DNA of 64,000 nt from an uncultured bacterium (GCA_938024995.1 CALJDU010000020.1:86848-150847), one strand, 5' to 3'. Shown: positions 8,741 to 18,097, numbered from the stretch's first letter. The notes: generated by a model from the sequence alone, not told the origin. Translations and numbers: made by a program.

Positions 8741-9361
8741 ATGAAAGGCGCTATCAAGTTCCTCCTCGTGATCGCGGTTCTGCTTGCGATCGTTGTCGGC
8801 ATCCTCCGGGCGTTTTTCGTCCGTGAGGTGATCGTCGCGCATGACGGCATGGCCCCGACGATGCTTGCGGGTGAAACCGTTCTCATGTGGAACGGGACCG
8901 GCTCTGACCTCGAGATGGGCGATATCGCGCTCTGCCGAAACCCAGCGAACCTCAACGAGACCGTTTTCGGTCGCGTCATCGGACGAACGGGAATGGCGAT
9001 CCAGACCATGCGAGGGCAGCTCCAGGTCGCGAACTCGATCGTCGACATCGATATCACGGGGCACGAGCGCTTCACGAACATCAACGGCGAGACCGATGAG
9101 TACCGGTTCGCGACCGAGAAGCTCGGGAACACCGACTACAACACGATGCAGCCCAAGGACCGCGCGCTGGAGATTCGTCCGTTCACGGTCTCCCGCGGCG
9201 TCTACCTGCTCGGCGACAATCGAAACCAGACGACCAGTGACAGCCGAGAGTACGGCCCGGTCGACCCGAACACGTGTATCGGGACGCTCTTCATGCGCCT
9301 CAAGCCAGCCGAGGGACGCGACTTCTTCGATCACGGGTGGCTCGACATCCTCGACCCCTGA
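8741..9361 (+). CDS. signal peptidase I-like protein lacking the catalytic dyad
   Basis: Architecture and late motifs match type I signal peptidase (S26): one N-terminal membrane anchor (FLLVIAVLLAIVVGIL), the box D-like strand GRVIGRTGMAIQ, and a well-kept box E, GDNRNQTTSDSREYGPV. The catalytic residues are absent. The serine box, normally SGSMxPTL, reads AHDGMAPTM with Gly (codon GGC) for Ser. The lysine box, normally KRVIG, reads GRVIG. A catalytically dead paralogue that binds signal peptides or acts as a scaffold is plausible; failure through decay is less likely because the frame and the rest of the fold are intact. A true LepB should exist elsewhere in the genome. Confidence 0.85.
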   Translation: MKGAIKFLLVIAVLLAIVVGILRAFFVREVIVAHDGMAPTMLAGETVLMWNGTGSDLEMGDIALCRNPANLNETVFGRVIGRTGMAIQTMRGQLQVANSIVDIDITGHERFTNINGETDEYRFATEKLGNTDYNTMQPKDRALEIRPFTVSRGVYLLGDNRNQTTSDSREYGPVDPNTCIGTLFMRLKPAEGRDFFDHGWLDILDP

Positions 9362-9387
9362 CGCGACGTGTCTCTCGCTTCTTGATC

Positions 9388-9897
9388 GTGACCGCGCGGG
9401 AAAGAACAAAGCGCGGCGCTCGGCGCGACCTCTACGCCCGCGTCTTCGTGGTCGCTTCGTTGGTCGCCGCGGGGCTGCTGGCCTGGTTCGCGTGGCGGGC
9501 CCAAGAGGAGCCCCCCGACCGCCACTTGGTCCGCTTCCTCGCGCTCACCAAGGAGTACGAAGACGTGCCGGCGTATCAGCTCACCACGACGCGCTTTCGA
9601 GCGTCGGTCCCGCTCGGTGACTTTGTCGAGCGCCTCTCCACGATCGCGGGTCTCCGCACGACCACGCTTGTACGCGTCGAGCAGTACCGCGCGCTCTCCT
9701 TCCAGCCGCAGCCATCGGGTGAGGTCGACATCTGCCGGTACCTTGAGGACCCGACCGCGCCTGGCGGGACCCGTCGCGTCCGCGCGCATCTCGTCGAGGA
9801 AGACGGGGAGTGGCGTCTCGATGGCCTCGCCGTCGAAGGGGATCAGCTGGACCCAAGCGCGCGCGTGCTCCGCGCGGCGTGTCCTCCTACCTTCTAA
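9388..9897 (+). CDS. single-pass membrane-anchored protein of unknown function
   Basis: About 169 residues from GTG 9388 (TTG 9382 also possible). A basic N-terminus is followed by one membrane helix (VFVVASLVAAGLLAWFAW) and a ~120-residue extracytoplasmic domain. The tail, with CRYLEDPTAPGGTRRVRAHL and EDGEWRLDGLAVEG, has the look of a small cone-shaped NTF2-like fold, but I do not recognise a family. It follows the signal-peptidase-like gene by 26 bases on the same strand, so the two may be cotranscribed. It converges on the rhomboid gene three bases away. Confidence 0.6.
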   Translation: MTARERTKRGARRDLYARVFVVASLVAAGLLAWFAWRAQEEPPDRHLVRFLALTKEYEDVPAYQLTTTRFRASVPLGDFVERLSTIAGLRTTTLVRVEQYRALSFQPQPSGEVDICRYLEDPTAPGGTRRVRAHLVEEDGEWRLDGLAVEGDQLDPSARVLRAACPPTF

Positions 9898-9900
9898 CGG

Positions 9901-10809
9901 CTAACGCATGAATTTCCGACGCAGGTAGCCAGACGTCAGGAAGCCCCACGCGCCGCCGACCACGAGACCGACCGCGTGCGCTGTGTTCGCAATGGGTCCG
10001 ACGATCCCGGTGAAGCAGATCGCGAACCAGGCCATCATCCACATGACGGTTTGCTTGGGCATGCCGAGCCGCGAGGTCGGGTCGAAGCGACCGCGGATCC
10101 AGATGAACCCAAACAGCCCAAAGACCACGCCCGACATTCCGCCGAAGAGAAACCCGCCTTCAATGACGTACTGCGCGACGTTCGACGTCACGCCCATGAT
10201 GAGCACCATCGCGATCAGCACCTTTGAGGAGTGCTCACGCTCGATCGCGGAACCGAGGTCTTTGAGCCACCACCCGTTGAAGCCGATGTGCATGATCCCG
10301 AAGTGGATGAAGATCGGGGTGAGCAAGCGCCACCATTGCTGGTCAACGAGGTAGCTCGCCCACCCACGTGGGAGCGCGCGGGTCTCCCCGATGATCTCAA
10401 AGCCGACGAACGTAAAGGGGCGGAGCGCGGCGGTGTCATCACCGAGCTTCGTCAGGACCGCGACGATCACGCACGCGGCGATCAACGCCATCGTCACCGG
10501 CCCGATGCCGGTCTTCGGCGCGAGCGCTTCACGCGCGCGGGCCTCACGGTGACGAGCTGACTTCGCGCTCTTCTTCGCTTCGCTCCGCATCGCCTTCGCG
10601 CGGCTCGCGATCTCCGGCCGCATCTGTGGGTTCTCGCGGATCTGCACGAGCAGGTCGCGGGCAGCGTCCATTTCGTCTTCTTCGTGGACCCAGAGCGAGA
10701 ACGAGTCGTCCCGTCCTTGCTTCATGGTCGCGGTGATCCCGTGAACAAAGAGGACCTCTACAGCCTCTTGGGCGTCTTGCTCCGCGTCGAAGTTCTCTAA
10801 CAACCGCAT
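9901..10809 (-). CDS. rhomboid-family intramembrane serine protease (GlpG-like)
   Basis: Cleaves transmembrane segments within the membrane. The first ~90 residues are soluble and charged, resembling the cytoplasmic domain of GlpG-type rhomboids. The core has six or more membrane segments and the expected signatures: HFGIMHIGFNGWWL (the His/Asn loop-1 region), the catalytic serine in GGMSGVVFGL, and the catalytic histidine in ANTAHAVGLVVGG. Length (302) is normal. The start is ATG at 10809. It is divergent from the exported protein at 10932 and does not share a strand with the signal-peptidase-like gene beside it, so a functional link with that gene is only positional. Confidence 0.93.
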   Translation of the reverse strand: MRLLENFDAEQDAQEAVEVLFVHGITATMKQGRDDSFSLWVHEEDEMDAARDLLVQIRENPQMRPEIASRAKAMRSEAKKSAKSARHREARAREALAPKTGIGPVTMALIAACVIVAVLTKLGDDTAALRPFTFVGFEIIGETRALPRGWASYLVDQQWWRLLTPIFIHFGIMHIGFNGWWLKDLGSAIEREHSSKVLIAMVLIMGVTSNVAQYVIEGGFLFGGMSGVVFGLFGFIWIRGRFDPTSRLGMPKQTVMWMMAWFAICFTGIVGPIANTAHAVGLVVGGAWGFLTSGYLRRKFMR

Positions 10810-10931
10810 CGGGCGCAGAATAGACCGCAGAGGCGAAGAGGCGACCGGATCTTCTAAGTCGATGGTATCGCGAGGAAATTGAGAGTGATTTCTTACCCAA
10901 CGTTTCGGGACCCGATGGTGTCAAAGACATA

Positions 10932-11567
10932 GTGATCCGCGTTTCTGAAAGTGAGCGTCGAAATGACCGTGGTCTTGGCTGGGGCCGTTCGGTGTGGGCG
11001 CTGCTCGCGCTTTCCCTGCTCGCGACCGATCCCGTGTCCGAGCGCGACCTCCTGATCGGCGACGAGGTTCCGCCGGACTACAGCAGCACCGTCACCACCG
11101 AGTTTCGAGTTACCCACGCGACCGCTTCGAGCGGGTGGGGCAGCTTCGACTTCGCGGCCGCGCCCGAGAGAAACGAGATCCGCGTCGACCTGCTGCTGGG
11201 CGCGCCGTTCGAGCGCGCGCGATGGGGCCAGTGCGAAGAGCTTGAGCTGGTCGTGGATGGTCGGAGCGAACCGGTCGCCACGCGCTACGCCGGGGTCCCG
11301 ATGTCCCGTGGCGTCTTCGACGCGATCGAGGCGAAGCTGACCATCGCGCAGGTTCGAGGGCTCGCCGAAGGGGGCGCAGCGGAAGCTCGACTGTGCGGCG
11401 ACGTGCTGACCATCGGCGTGGACCAACAACGCGAGCTTCGGCGCTTCGTCGAGGAGTTCGACGAGCGGGCCATCAACATCGCGCCTTCGCTCGAGACCCC
11501 TCGCCCAGAGCTCGGGCCGGAGCACGAGTGGGAGGTCGACGTCCCCGATTACCCTGCACCGGTTTAG
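10932..11567 (+). CDS. exported or membrane-anchored hypothetical protein
   Basis: Starts at GTG 10932. Residues ~16-31 (WGRSVWALLALSLLAT) form a hydrophobic stretch that could be a signal peptide or anchor, followed by ~180 mostly acidic residues with beta-like patterning and a Pro-rich acidic tail. Two cysteines (in GQCEEL and RLCGDV) could form a disulfide, consistent with an extracytoplasmic location. I do not recognise a family. It is divergent from the rhomboid gene and followed by a 394-base gene-free stretch holding repeats. Confidence 0.55.
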   Translation: MIRVSESERRNDRGLGWGRSVWALLALSLLATDPVSERDLLIGDEVPPDYSSTVTTEFRVTHATASSGWGSFDFAAAPERNEIRVDLLLGAPFERARWGQCEELELVVDGRSEPVATRYAGVPMSRGVFDAIEAKLTIAQVRGLAEGGAAEARLCGDVLTIGVDQQRELRRFVEEFDERAINIAPSLETPRPELGPEHEWEVDVPDYPAPV

Positions 11568-11670
11568 GTTTCGGGGTTCAGGGTCGGCTCAGAAGCGTTT
11601 TGCGTGAATGCCGAAGTCAGAACCGATCACGTGCTCTGCGTCCGCTGAACAACCGCAGCAAGCAAGGACG

Positions 11671-11921
11671 CAAGGACCCGGAAACCGACGCGCGAGTGAG
11701 CGAAAGCGAACGCAGCAAGGAGGGAGCCTGGGTGCGCGCAGAAGCGTTTTGGGTGAATGCCGAAGGCAGAGGGTCTTCAAGAAAAGACCCTGAGCTCCAG
11801 CAAGGACCCGGAAACCGACGCGCGAGTGAGCGAAGCGAACGCAGCAAGGAGGGAGCCTGGGTGCGCGCAGAAGCGTTTTGGGTGAATGCCGAAGGCAGAG
11901 GGGCTTCAAGAAAAGCCCCTA
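11671..11921. repeat. two ~121-bp direct repeats, each ending in a hairpin
   Basis: Within the gene-free stretch 11568-11961, copies at 11671-11792 and 11801-11921 begin GCAAGGACCCGGAAACCGAC and are nearly identical for ~110 bases, differing by one small indel. Each ends with an inverted repeat: AGGGTCTT...AAGACCCT in the first and AGGGGCTT...AAGCCCCT in the second, so both arms changed together. A partial third copy of the middle (CAGAAGCGTTTT...GAATGCCGAAG) lies at 11591-11617. No protein is convincingly encoded. prfC begins 40 bases after the second copy. Confidence 0.85.
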
Positions 11922-11961
11922 AGCAATTGCCGCGGGGGCTCGCTTCCCGTACATCCGGCGC

Positions 11962-13557
11962 ATGGCGCACGAATCCGAGCGACGCCGGACGTTCGCGATC
12001 ATTTCGCACCCGGACGCTGGCAAGACCACGCTAACCGAGAAGCTCTTGCTTTACGGCGGAGCCATTCACGCGGCGGGATCCGTCAAGTCACGGAAGTCGA
12101 GCCGCGCGGCGGTCTCCGACTGGATGGCGCTCGAGAAGCAGCGCGGCATCTCGGTCACGAGCTCCGTGTTGCAGTTCGAGTGGGAGGGCCTGCGCTTCAA
12201 CCTCCTCGACACGCCGGGTCACAACGACTTCTCGGAGGACACCTACCGGACCCTCACCGCGGCGGACTGCGCGATTATGATCGTCGACGCCGCGAAGGGC
12301 ATCGAGCCGCAGACGAAGAAGCTCTTCCGCGTCTGCGCGATGCGCGGCATCCCGATCGTCACCTTCATCAACAAGCTCGACCGTCCGGCGCGTGAGTCGC
12401 TCGATCTCTTGACCCAAGCGGAAGAGGTCTTGGGGATCGCGAGCTGCCCCTTCACGTGGCCGATCGGATCTGGAGATCTCTTTCAGGGCGTCTTCGATCG
12501 CCGCAACAACTCCGTCTATCGTTTCGACCGCGAGACGGGTCGGGATCGCGGCGCCAAGCAGACCGCGGTCGAGACCACCGGCATCGAGGACGCGCAGCTG
12601 GACGAGATGCTCGGCGAAGAGGCGGTCACCAACTTGCGCGACGAGATCGAGCTGCTCGATGGCGCGGGCGAAGAGTGGGACGAAGCGAGGTTCCTCGCGG
12701 GCCAGCTCACCCCGGTCTTCTTCGGAAGCGCGCTCAACAACTTCGGCGTCGAGCGCTTCCTCTCCTACTTCAAGACGCTCTGCCCCGAGCCGGGTCAGCG
12801 CAGCGCTGGAGAGACCAAGGTCCAGCCCAAAGACGATCGCTTCAGCGCCTTCATCTTCAAGATCCAAGCGAACATGGATCCCAGTCACCGCGATCGCATC
12901 GCGTTCGCGCGGATCTGCAGCGGCAAGTTCGAGGGCGGAATGCGCGTGCACCACTTTCGACTGGGCAAAGAGGTGCGCCTTAACCGAGGCGAGCAGTTCT
13001 TCGCGCAAGCACGCGAGACGGTCACCGAGGCCTACGCGGGCGACATCATCGGCCTCTACGATCCCGGCATCTTCCGCATCGGCGACTCGCTCAGCACCAA
13101 GGGCCCGCTCTCGTTCGACGAGGTCCCGCGCTTCTCGCCGGAGCACTTCGGACGCCTGCAACTGCTCGACCCGCTCAAGCGCAAGCAGCTTCAGAAAGGC
13201 ATCGACCAGCTCGCCGAGGAAGGCACCGTGCAGGTGTTTCGTCAGCCGGGACGCGAGAAGGATCCGATCTGCGGGGTCGTCGGTAAGCTCCAGTTCGACG
13301 TCTTGTGTTTCCGCATCGAGCACGAGTACGGCGCGAAGATCGCGTTCGATCTCTTGCCGTACTCCGCGGCGCGCTGGGTGGACGGCGTGAGCTCGGCGCA
13401 AGACCTCACCGATCGTTACGTCCCGCTCGCCGTGCTCGATCGCGACGATCGCCCGGTCGCGCTCTTCCGCGACAGCTGGGAGGTCGACCGCGCCAAGATG
13501 GACAACGAAGACCTGGCCTTTCACGACACCGCGCCGATCCGCGCCGCGGACGCCTAG
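11962..13557 (+). CDS. prfC: peptide chain release factor 3
   Basis: A translational GTPase that recycles RF1/RF2 from the ribosome after termination. The G domain shows every motif: G1 SHPDAGKTTLTE, the switch-I region ending RGISVTSS, G3 DTPGHNDFSEDTYRTL, G4 NKLDR. The stretch GGAIHAAGSVKSRKSSRAAVSDWM is characteristic of RF3 rather than EF-G. Length 531 is typical. The start ATG at 11962 aligns with the usual RF3 N-terminus. It sits alone between the hairpin repeats and a convergent lipoprotein gene, with only seven bases between the two stop codons. Confidence 0.97.
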   Translation: MAHESERRRTFAIISHPDAGKTTLTEKLLLYGGAIHAAGSVKSRKSSRAAVSDWMALEKQRGISVTSSVLQFEWEGLRFNLLDTPGHNDFSEDTYRTLTAADCAIMIVDAAKGIEPQTKKLFRVCAMRGIPIVTFINKLDRPARESLDLLTQAEEVLGIASCPFTWPIGSGDLFQGVFDRRNNSVYRFDRETGRDRGAKQTAVETTGIEDAQLDEMLGEEAVTNLRDEIELLDGAGEEWDEARFLAGQLTPVFFGSALNNFGVERFLSYFKTLCPEPGQRSAGETKVQPKDDRFSAFIFKIQANMDPSHRDRIAFARICSGKFEGGMRVHHFRLGKEVRLNRGEQFFAQARETVTEAYAGDIIGLYDPGIFRIGDSLSTKGPLSFDEVPRFSPEHFGRLQLLDPLKRKQLQKGIDQLAEEGTVQVFRQPGREKDPICGVVGKLQFDVLCFRIEHEYGAKIAFDLLPYSAARWVDGVSSAQDLTDRYVPLAVLDRDDRPVALFRDSWEVDRAKMDNEDLAFHDTAPIRAADA

Positions 13558-13564
13558 GTTCGCG

Positions 13565-14116
13565 CTACCTGTTGCCCCATCCGCTCGGCGGCGGATGGGT
13601 CTCGAAGCACCAGAAGGGATGCTCGGTTCCGTCGAGCGGCGACGTGTCCGGGTTTCGGGTGCGTGGTTCTCCCGCGATCCGGGTATCGGGCGCGAGTGAT
13701 CGGATAAAGACGGGGTGGTCCTGGAAGTCGCTCGATGCGTCGCGCGTCACGACGTAGCCATGGCAACTGCTGGGAAGAGTGCAGATCCCCTGGTCGCACT
13801 CGGCGTCGCAGTCTTCGAGGGTCTCGAGCACTTGGGGGTAGGCGGGCCCGAGAACGAACCCTTGTTCCGGGGTCAGCACGATTCCGCGTCGCTCTGCCCA
13901 CGCTTCAAGCGCGCCGTCTGGCACGGTCGCGTCCGCGTTGAGGAGTCGCGGGTGAACGACCCACGTGTGCTCGGTCAGCGTCGGCTCCAGAACGTCGGAG
14001 GTGACCGAGAGCAACGTGATGGGGGCAGGGTCACCTAGCGACACAGAGCCGCCAGCGGTGCAGCCCAGGGTGCAGCCAATGGCGACCACGAGAGAAGAGA
14101 GGAGAGGTTGTTTCAT
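13565..14116 (-). CDS. small lipoprotein of unknown function
   Basis: ATG 14116 gives a lipoprotein signal (MKQPLLSSLVVAIGCTLGC); the open frame extends upstream to 14380, but that extension is shared with the start of the divergent aminopeptidase gene and looks non-coding. The mature ~165 residues contain several cysteines (DCDAECDQGICTLPSSC) that may form disulfides, and no recognised domain. It converges on prfC and is divergent from the M1 aminopeptidase across ~140 bases that must hold both promoters. Confidence 0.72.
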   Translation of the reverse strand: MKQPLLSSLVVAIGCTLGCTAGGSVSLGDPAPITLLSVTSDVLEPTLTEHTWVVHPRLLNADATVPDGALEAWAERRGIVLTPEQGFVLGPAYPQVLETLEDCDAECDQGICTLPSSCHGYVVTRDASSDFQDHPVFIRSLAPDTRIAGEPRTRNPDTSPLDGTEHPFWCFETHPPPSGWGNR

Positions 14117-14255
14117 GACCTCAAGGCTCTCCCCCGCGCCGATCGGACGGTCGCCAAAAATGGAAGCCGGCGGTCGAAACACGTCCGCGCGGAGTCCAAA
14201 GACGCGATGGGGTAGGCGCGTTTTCTTTTGCTCGTCGAGTTGATAGACCGGCGCC

Positions 14256-16955
14256 ATGAAGAAGGTCCCCTTCGCGCTCTTGTGCTTGTCGCTCCTCGCC
14301 GCCGCTTGCGGTCCCGCCCAGCGACCCATCTCGGTTCCGCCCGCGGAGCCAGTCGCCGAAGCGGGACCTCCCATGGGCATGTTGTCCGATGCGGTGGTGC
14401 CGACCGGCTACAACATCGCGCTCACCACGATCCCGAGCGAGGACAACTTCTCAGGTCAGGTGCGCATCGCGGTCAACGTCAATCGGGCGACCGACACTAT
14501 TTACCTCCACGGCGATGAGCTGGAGGTCAGCGCGGTCACGATCGAGCGCGAGGGTGAAGCGCCGATCACCGCGACCTACGAGCAGGTGGACGACACCGGC
14601 GTCGCGAAGCTCACCTTGGCGCAGGCGGTCCCTGAAGGTCCCGCGACGATTGCCTTTGTCTACACCGCGCCGTTCAACCGCGCGCTTCGCGGGCTCTACC
14701 GCGTGGACGTGGACGGCGAGAGCTACGCCTTCACGCAGTTCGAGTCGACCTCCGCGCGCCTCTGCTTCCCGAGCTTCGACGAGCCGCGCTTCAAGGTTCC
14801 TTTCGACCTCACCCTGACCATCCGCGCCGATCACGAGGCGGCCGCCAACACGCCGATCGAGGACACCCAAGAGCTCCCCGATGGAATGAAGCGCGTGCGC
14901 TTCGCGACGAGCCGCCCGATGCCGACGTACTTGGTCGCGATGACGATGGGCCCGCTCGATGTCGTGACGCACGCCCCGATTCAGGCCAACGACCACCGGA
15001 GCGTTCCGCTCCCTCTCCGCGGTCTCGCGGTCAAGGGCAAGGGCGCGCAGCTCGCCTACGCGCTGGAGAACACCGAGCGGCTCTTGCGTGAGCTCGAGGC
15101 TTACTTCGGTCGACCCTACCCGTACGCCAAGCTCGACATCGTCGCGGTCCCGGACTTCGCGGCGGGCGCGATGGAGAACGTGGGGCTCGTCACCTTCCGA
15201 GAGACGCTGCTGTTGGTCGCGCCGGACGCTCCCGAACGTCAGCGCCGCGCCTACGCCTACGTCATGGCGCACGAGCTCGCGCACATGTGGTTCGGCAACC
15301 TCGTCACGATGGTCTGGTGGGACGACATTTGGCTCAACGAGGCTTTCGCGACCTGGATGGGCTACAAGGCGACCGAAGCAGCGTTCCCGACGTACCACGC
15401 GGACCAGATGATCCTCTCGTCGGTCATCGGCGCGATGGGTCAAGACAGCTTGGTGACGGCGCGCCAGATCCGTCAGCCGATCGAGTCCAACCACGACATC
15501 CGGAACGCCTTCGACTCCATCACGTACCGCAAGGGCGGCGGCGTGCTCGCGATGTTCGAGCGCTACCTCGGCGAGGAGACCTTCCGGGACGGCATCCGCC
15601 TCTACATGCAACAGAACGAGTGGGGCAACGCGACCTTTGAAGGCTTGCTCTCCGCGCTGAGCGAGGCGAGCGGCCGTGACGTCGCCACCCCGTTCCGGAC
15701 GTTCTTGTTCCAGCCGGGCCTCCCGTTCTTGAACGTCACCACCAGCTGTGAAGACGGCCAAGGCGCGCTCGCGATCGCGCAGTCGCGTTACCTCCCGGTC
15801 GGCAGCACCGGTAGCACCGATTCGACCTGGCAGGTCCCGATGTGCGCGCGTTACGGCGTCGGCGACGAGGTGAAAGAGACCTGCGTGCTGATCACGGAGC
15901 AGACGCAGAGCGTCGCGCTTGAGGGATGCGCGAGCTGGGTCATGCCGAACGCGAACGGCGCGGGCTACTTCCGCTTCGCGTTGGACGCGGAAGGCATGGC
16001 CGGCCTCCGCGGGGCCTGGTCGCAGCTTACCCCGCGCGAGAAGATGATCGTCGCCGACAGCATCGCGGCCGCGTTCGACAATGCCTCCACGTCGGCCAGT
16101 GACCTCTTCGACTCGCTCGATCTGTTGGCGAGCGACGAGATCCGGAGCGTCGCTGAGGCGCCGATGTCGCTCCTTGAGTTCGCGCGGGAGCGTCTCGCGC
16201 AGAACGACGAAGAGCGCGCCAAGATCGAGGCGCTCTCGCGTCGGCTCTACCAGCCCGTGCTCGAGCAGCTCGGATGGGAGCCAGGCGCCCGGGAGAGCGG
16301 CGATACGATGTTGCTCCGCGCGTCTGTCATCGCGCACCTCGCGATGGTCGGTCGTGATCCCGCCGTCCGTGCAGAAGCCGCGCGTCGCGGAACCGCCTAC
16401 CTCGGGCACGGGGGCGACGAAGAGATCCACCCCGACGCGGTCGACAGCAACTTGGTCGGCACCTGCATCGCGATCGCCGTGCAAGACGGGGAGGAAGCGA
16501 TCTTTGAGCACGTCATGGAGCGCGCGCTCAGCGTGGACGACGCGCTCCTTCGCGGACATCTGCTCAGCGCGCTCGGACATGTGGACGACCCCGCGCACAG
16601 CCAACGCGCGATGGCGCTCGCGCTCGACGAACGCGTTCCGCTCGGCGAGGTGTGGCGCGTGATCTTCACGCCCTTCACGATCGCCGAGACCCGCGCGGGC
16701 GCGTGGAACTTCCTGACGACGCGCTTCGATGATCTGAAGACGCGCATGGACGATGGAGTCGCGTGGCTCCCGCGCTTGACGGCTGCGTTCTGTTCAGAGG
16801 GGGAGCGTCAACAAGCGGAGACCTTCTTCACGCCTCGCGTCGAAGAGCTCCCTGGGGCGCCGCGCAACCTGGCGAACGGGCTCGAGCGGAGCCAGCTCTG
16901 CATCGCCAAGGTCGCCGCGCATCGCGAGAGCGCGGACGCGTTCTTCGCGCGTTAG
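14256..16955 (+). CDS. M1-family zinc aminopeptidase, lipoprotein
   Basis: Removes N-terminal residues from peptides. The exopeptidase motif GAMEN is in AAGAMENVGLVTF and the zinc site is HELAHMWFGN followed by WLNEAFATWM, giving the HExxH-(18)-E ligand set. The 899-residue length includes the N-terminal saddle domain and an ERAP1-type C-terminal helical domain. A lipoprotein signal (MKKVPFALLCLSLLAAAC) places it in the envelope, unlike cytoplasmic PepN, consistent with scavenging extracellular peptides. It stands 28 bases before the acyltransferase-like gene on the same strand. Confidence 0.95.
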   Translation: MKKVPFALLCLSLLAAACGPAQRPISVPPAEPVAEAGPPMGMLSDAVVPTGYNIALTTIPSEDNFSGQVRIAVNVNRATDTIYLHGDELEVSAVTIEREGEAPITATYEQVDDTGVAKLTLAQAVPEGPATIAFVYTAPFNRALRGLYRVDVDGESYAFTQFESTSARLCFPSFDEPRFKVPFDLTLTIRADHEAAANTPIEDTQELPDGMKRVRFATSRPMPTYLVAMTMGPLDVVTHAPIQANDHRSVPLPLRGLAVKGKGAQLAYALENTERLLRELEAYFGRPYPYAKLDIVAVPDFAAGAMENVGLVTFRETLLLVAPDAPERQRRAYAYVMAHELAHMWFGNLVTMVWWDDIWLNEAFATWMGYKATEAAFPTYHADQMILSSVIGAMGQDSLVTARQIRQPIESNHDIRNAFDSITYRKGGGVLAMFERYLGEETFRDGIRLYMQQNEWGNATFEGLLSALSEASGRDVATPFRTFLFQPGLPFLNVTTSCEDGQGALAIAQSRYLPVGSTGSTDSTWQVPMCARYGVGDEVKETCVLITEQTQSVALEGCASWVMPNANGAGYFRFALDAEGMAGLRGAWSQLTPREKMIVADSIAAAFDNASTSASDLFDSLDLLASDEIRSVAEAPMSLLEFARERLAQNDEERAKIEALSRRLYQPVLEQLGWEPGARESGDTMLLRASVIAHLAMVGRDPAVRAEAARRGTAYLGHGGDEEIHPDAVDSNLVGTCIAIAVQDGEEAIFEHVMERALSVDDALLRGHLLSALGHVDDPAHSQRAMALALDERVPLGEVWRVIFTPFTIAETRAGAWNFLTTRFDDLKTRMDDGVAWLPRLTAAFCSEGERQQAETFFTPRVEELPGAPRNLANGLERSQLCIAKVAAHRESADAFFAR

Positions 16956-16982
16956 CAGCTCGTTCTGGACAGCGCGCACGAG

Positions 16983-18092
16983 ATGAAGAAGACGGTCGGG
17001 CGTTGGCACGCGCTCGACGCGCTTCGCTTTCTCGCCGTGCTGATGATGGTGCAAGGGCACCTCTTCTATGCGCTCCTCCACGATGCATCGCGCGCGGCCT
17101 CTTGGTACGACGCGCACAGCTACGCCCACGGCTTCACCGCGCCGCTCTTTCTCTTTGTGTCGGGCGCGGCGTTCGGGCTGACCACGTTTCGGCGCCACTC
17201 CCTGCACCTCTCGCTTTCCCCGGCGGTCAAGAGGCGGCTCGAGCGTTACGTGACGCTGGTCGGGATCGGCTACTTCATGCACTTCGAGCTGCCGTCGCTC
17301 AGCTGGCTTCAAAGCCTGAGCGAGGAACGGCTCGCCGAAGCGCTCCGGGTCGACGCGCTTCAGCACATCGGCGTGACGCTGTTGGTGCTCCAAGCGTTGA
17401 TCGCGATCACGACGCGGGCGCGCTTCTTTGTTTTGACGACCGCGGGCCTTTCGGTCGTGGCGGTGCTCGCGGCGCCTTGGCTCTGGCGACAAGACGTGAC
17501 CTCGCTCCCGGTGATCCTGGCGGGCTACGTAAACGCCTACGGTGGATCCTATTTCCCGCTCGCGCCGTGGTGCGCGTTCATCGGGCTGGGCGTGGGAGCG
17601 GCGTACGCAGTGGAGCGAGGGGTCTCTGCCGGTCGGCTGATCGTGACCGGCGTAGCCGCGTTGGTGCTCGGCGTCATCGGGACTGAGCTGGACTGGGGCG
17701 CCGCGTTCGGACCGCACCGCTACTACAAGACCAACCCGTGGTTCTTCTCGCTCCGCGCCGGCGTCCTGGTGATCGGGACGGGGCTCGCGTCACAGATCCT
17801 GAACCGTCCCTTGCCGCGCTTCGTCAGCCGGGTCAGCCGAGAGACACTGGCGGTGTACGTCGCTCATCTCGCGGTGCTCTATGTCCCGGGGGTCGGGCTC
17901 GCGCATGTCTACCCGAGGACGCTCTCTCTTCCTCAGGCGACTGTCGCCGCGATCGGGCTCATCGCAGCGATGATCGCGTTCGGTCTCGGTTGGGCGCGCT
18001 TCAAAGACTGGGCAGGAGACGGTTTTGTGTCGCTGCGACGCGCGCTCGTGGTGCTCGCGGTCCTGCTCTTCTTTGGGATCCGCTACGGTTGA
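16983..18092 (+). CDS. polytopic membrane acyltransferase-like protein (DUF1624/OpgC-like)
   Basis: About ten membrane helices. The opening RWHALDALRFLAVLMMVQGH and the following HGFTAPLFLFVSGAAFGL are typical of the DUF1624/heparan-glucosaminide acetyltransferase-like group, related to acyltransferase-3 and OpgC proteins. The Arg/Asp in the first helix and His at its end are the usual polar residues of that group. It probably transfers an acyl or acetyl group to an envelope saccharide; the acceptor cannot be read from the sequence. The MazG-like gene begins six bases after its stop, suggesting cotranscription without an obvious functional link. Confidence 0.75.
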   Translation: MKKTVGRWHALDALRFLAVLMMVQGHLFYALLHDASRAASWYDAHSYAHGFTAPLFLFVSGAAFGLTTFRRHSLHLSLSPAVKRRLERYVTLVGIGYFMHFELPSLSWLQSLSEERLAEALRVDALQHIGVTLLVLQALIAITTRARFFVLTTAGLSVVAVLAAPWLWRQDVTSLPVILAGYVNAYGGSYFPLAPWCAFIGLGVGAAYAVERGVSAGRLIVTGVAALVLGVIGTELDWGAAFGPHRYYKTNPWFFSLRAGVLVIGTGLASQILNRPLPRFVSRVSRETLAVYVAHLAVLYVPGVGLAHVYPRTLSLPQATVAAIGLIAAMIAFGLGWARFKDWAGDGFVSLRRALVVLAVLLFFGIRYG

Positions 18093-18097
18093 GCGGC

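Noticed and set aside
14451..16604. A 717-codon open frame antisense to the M1 aminopeptidase
   Set aside because: Arg/Glu/Val-rich composition typical of the complement of high-GC coding DNA; the sense strand has clear catalytic motifs.
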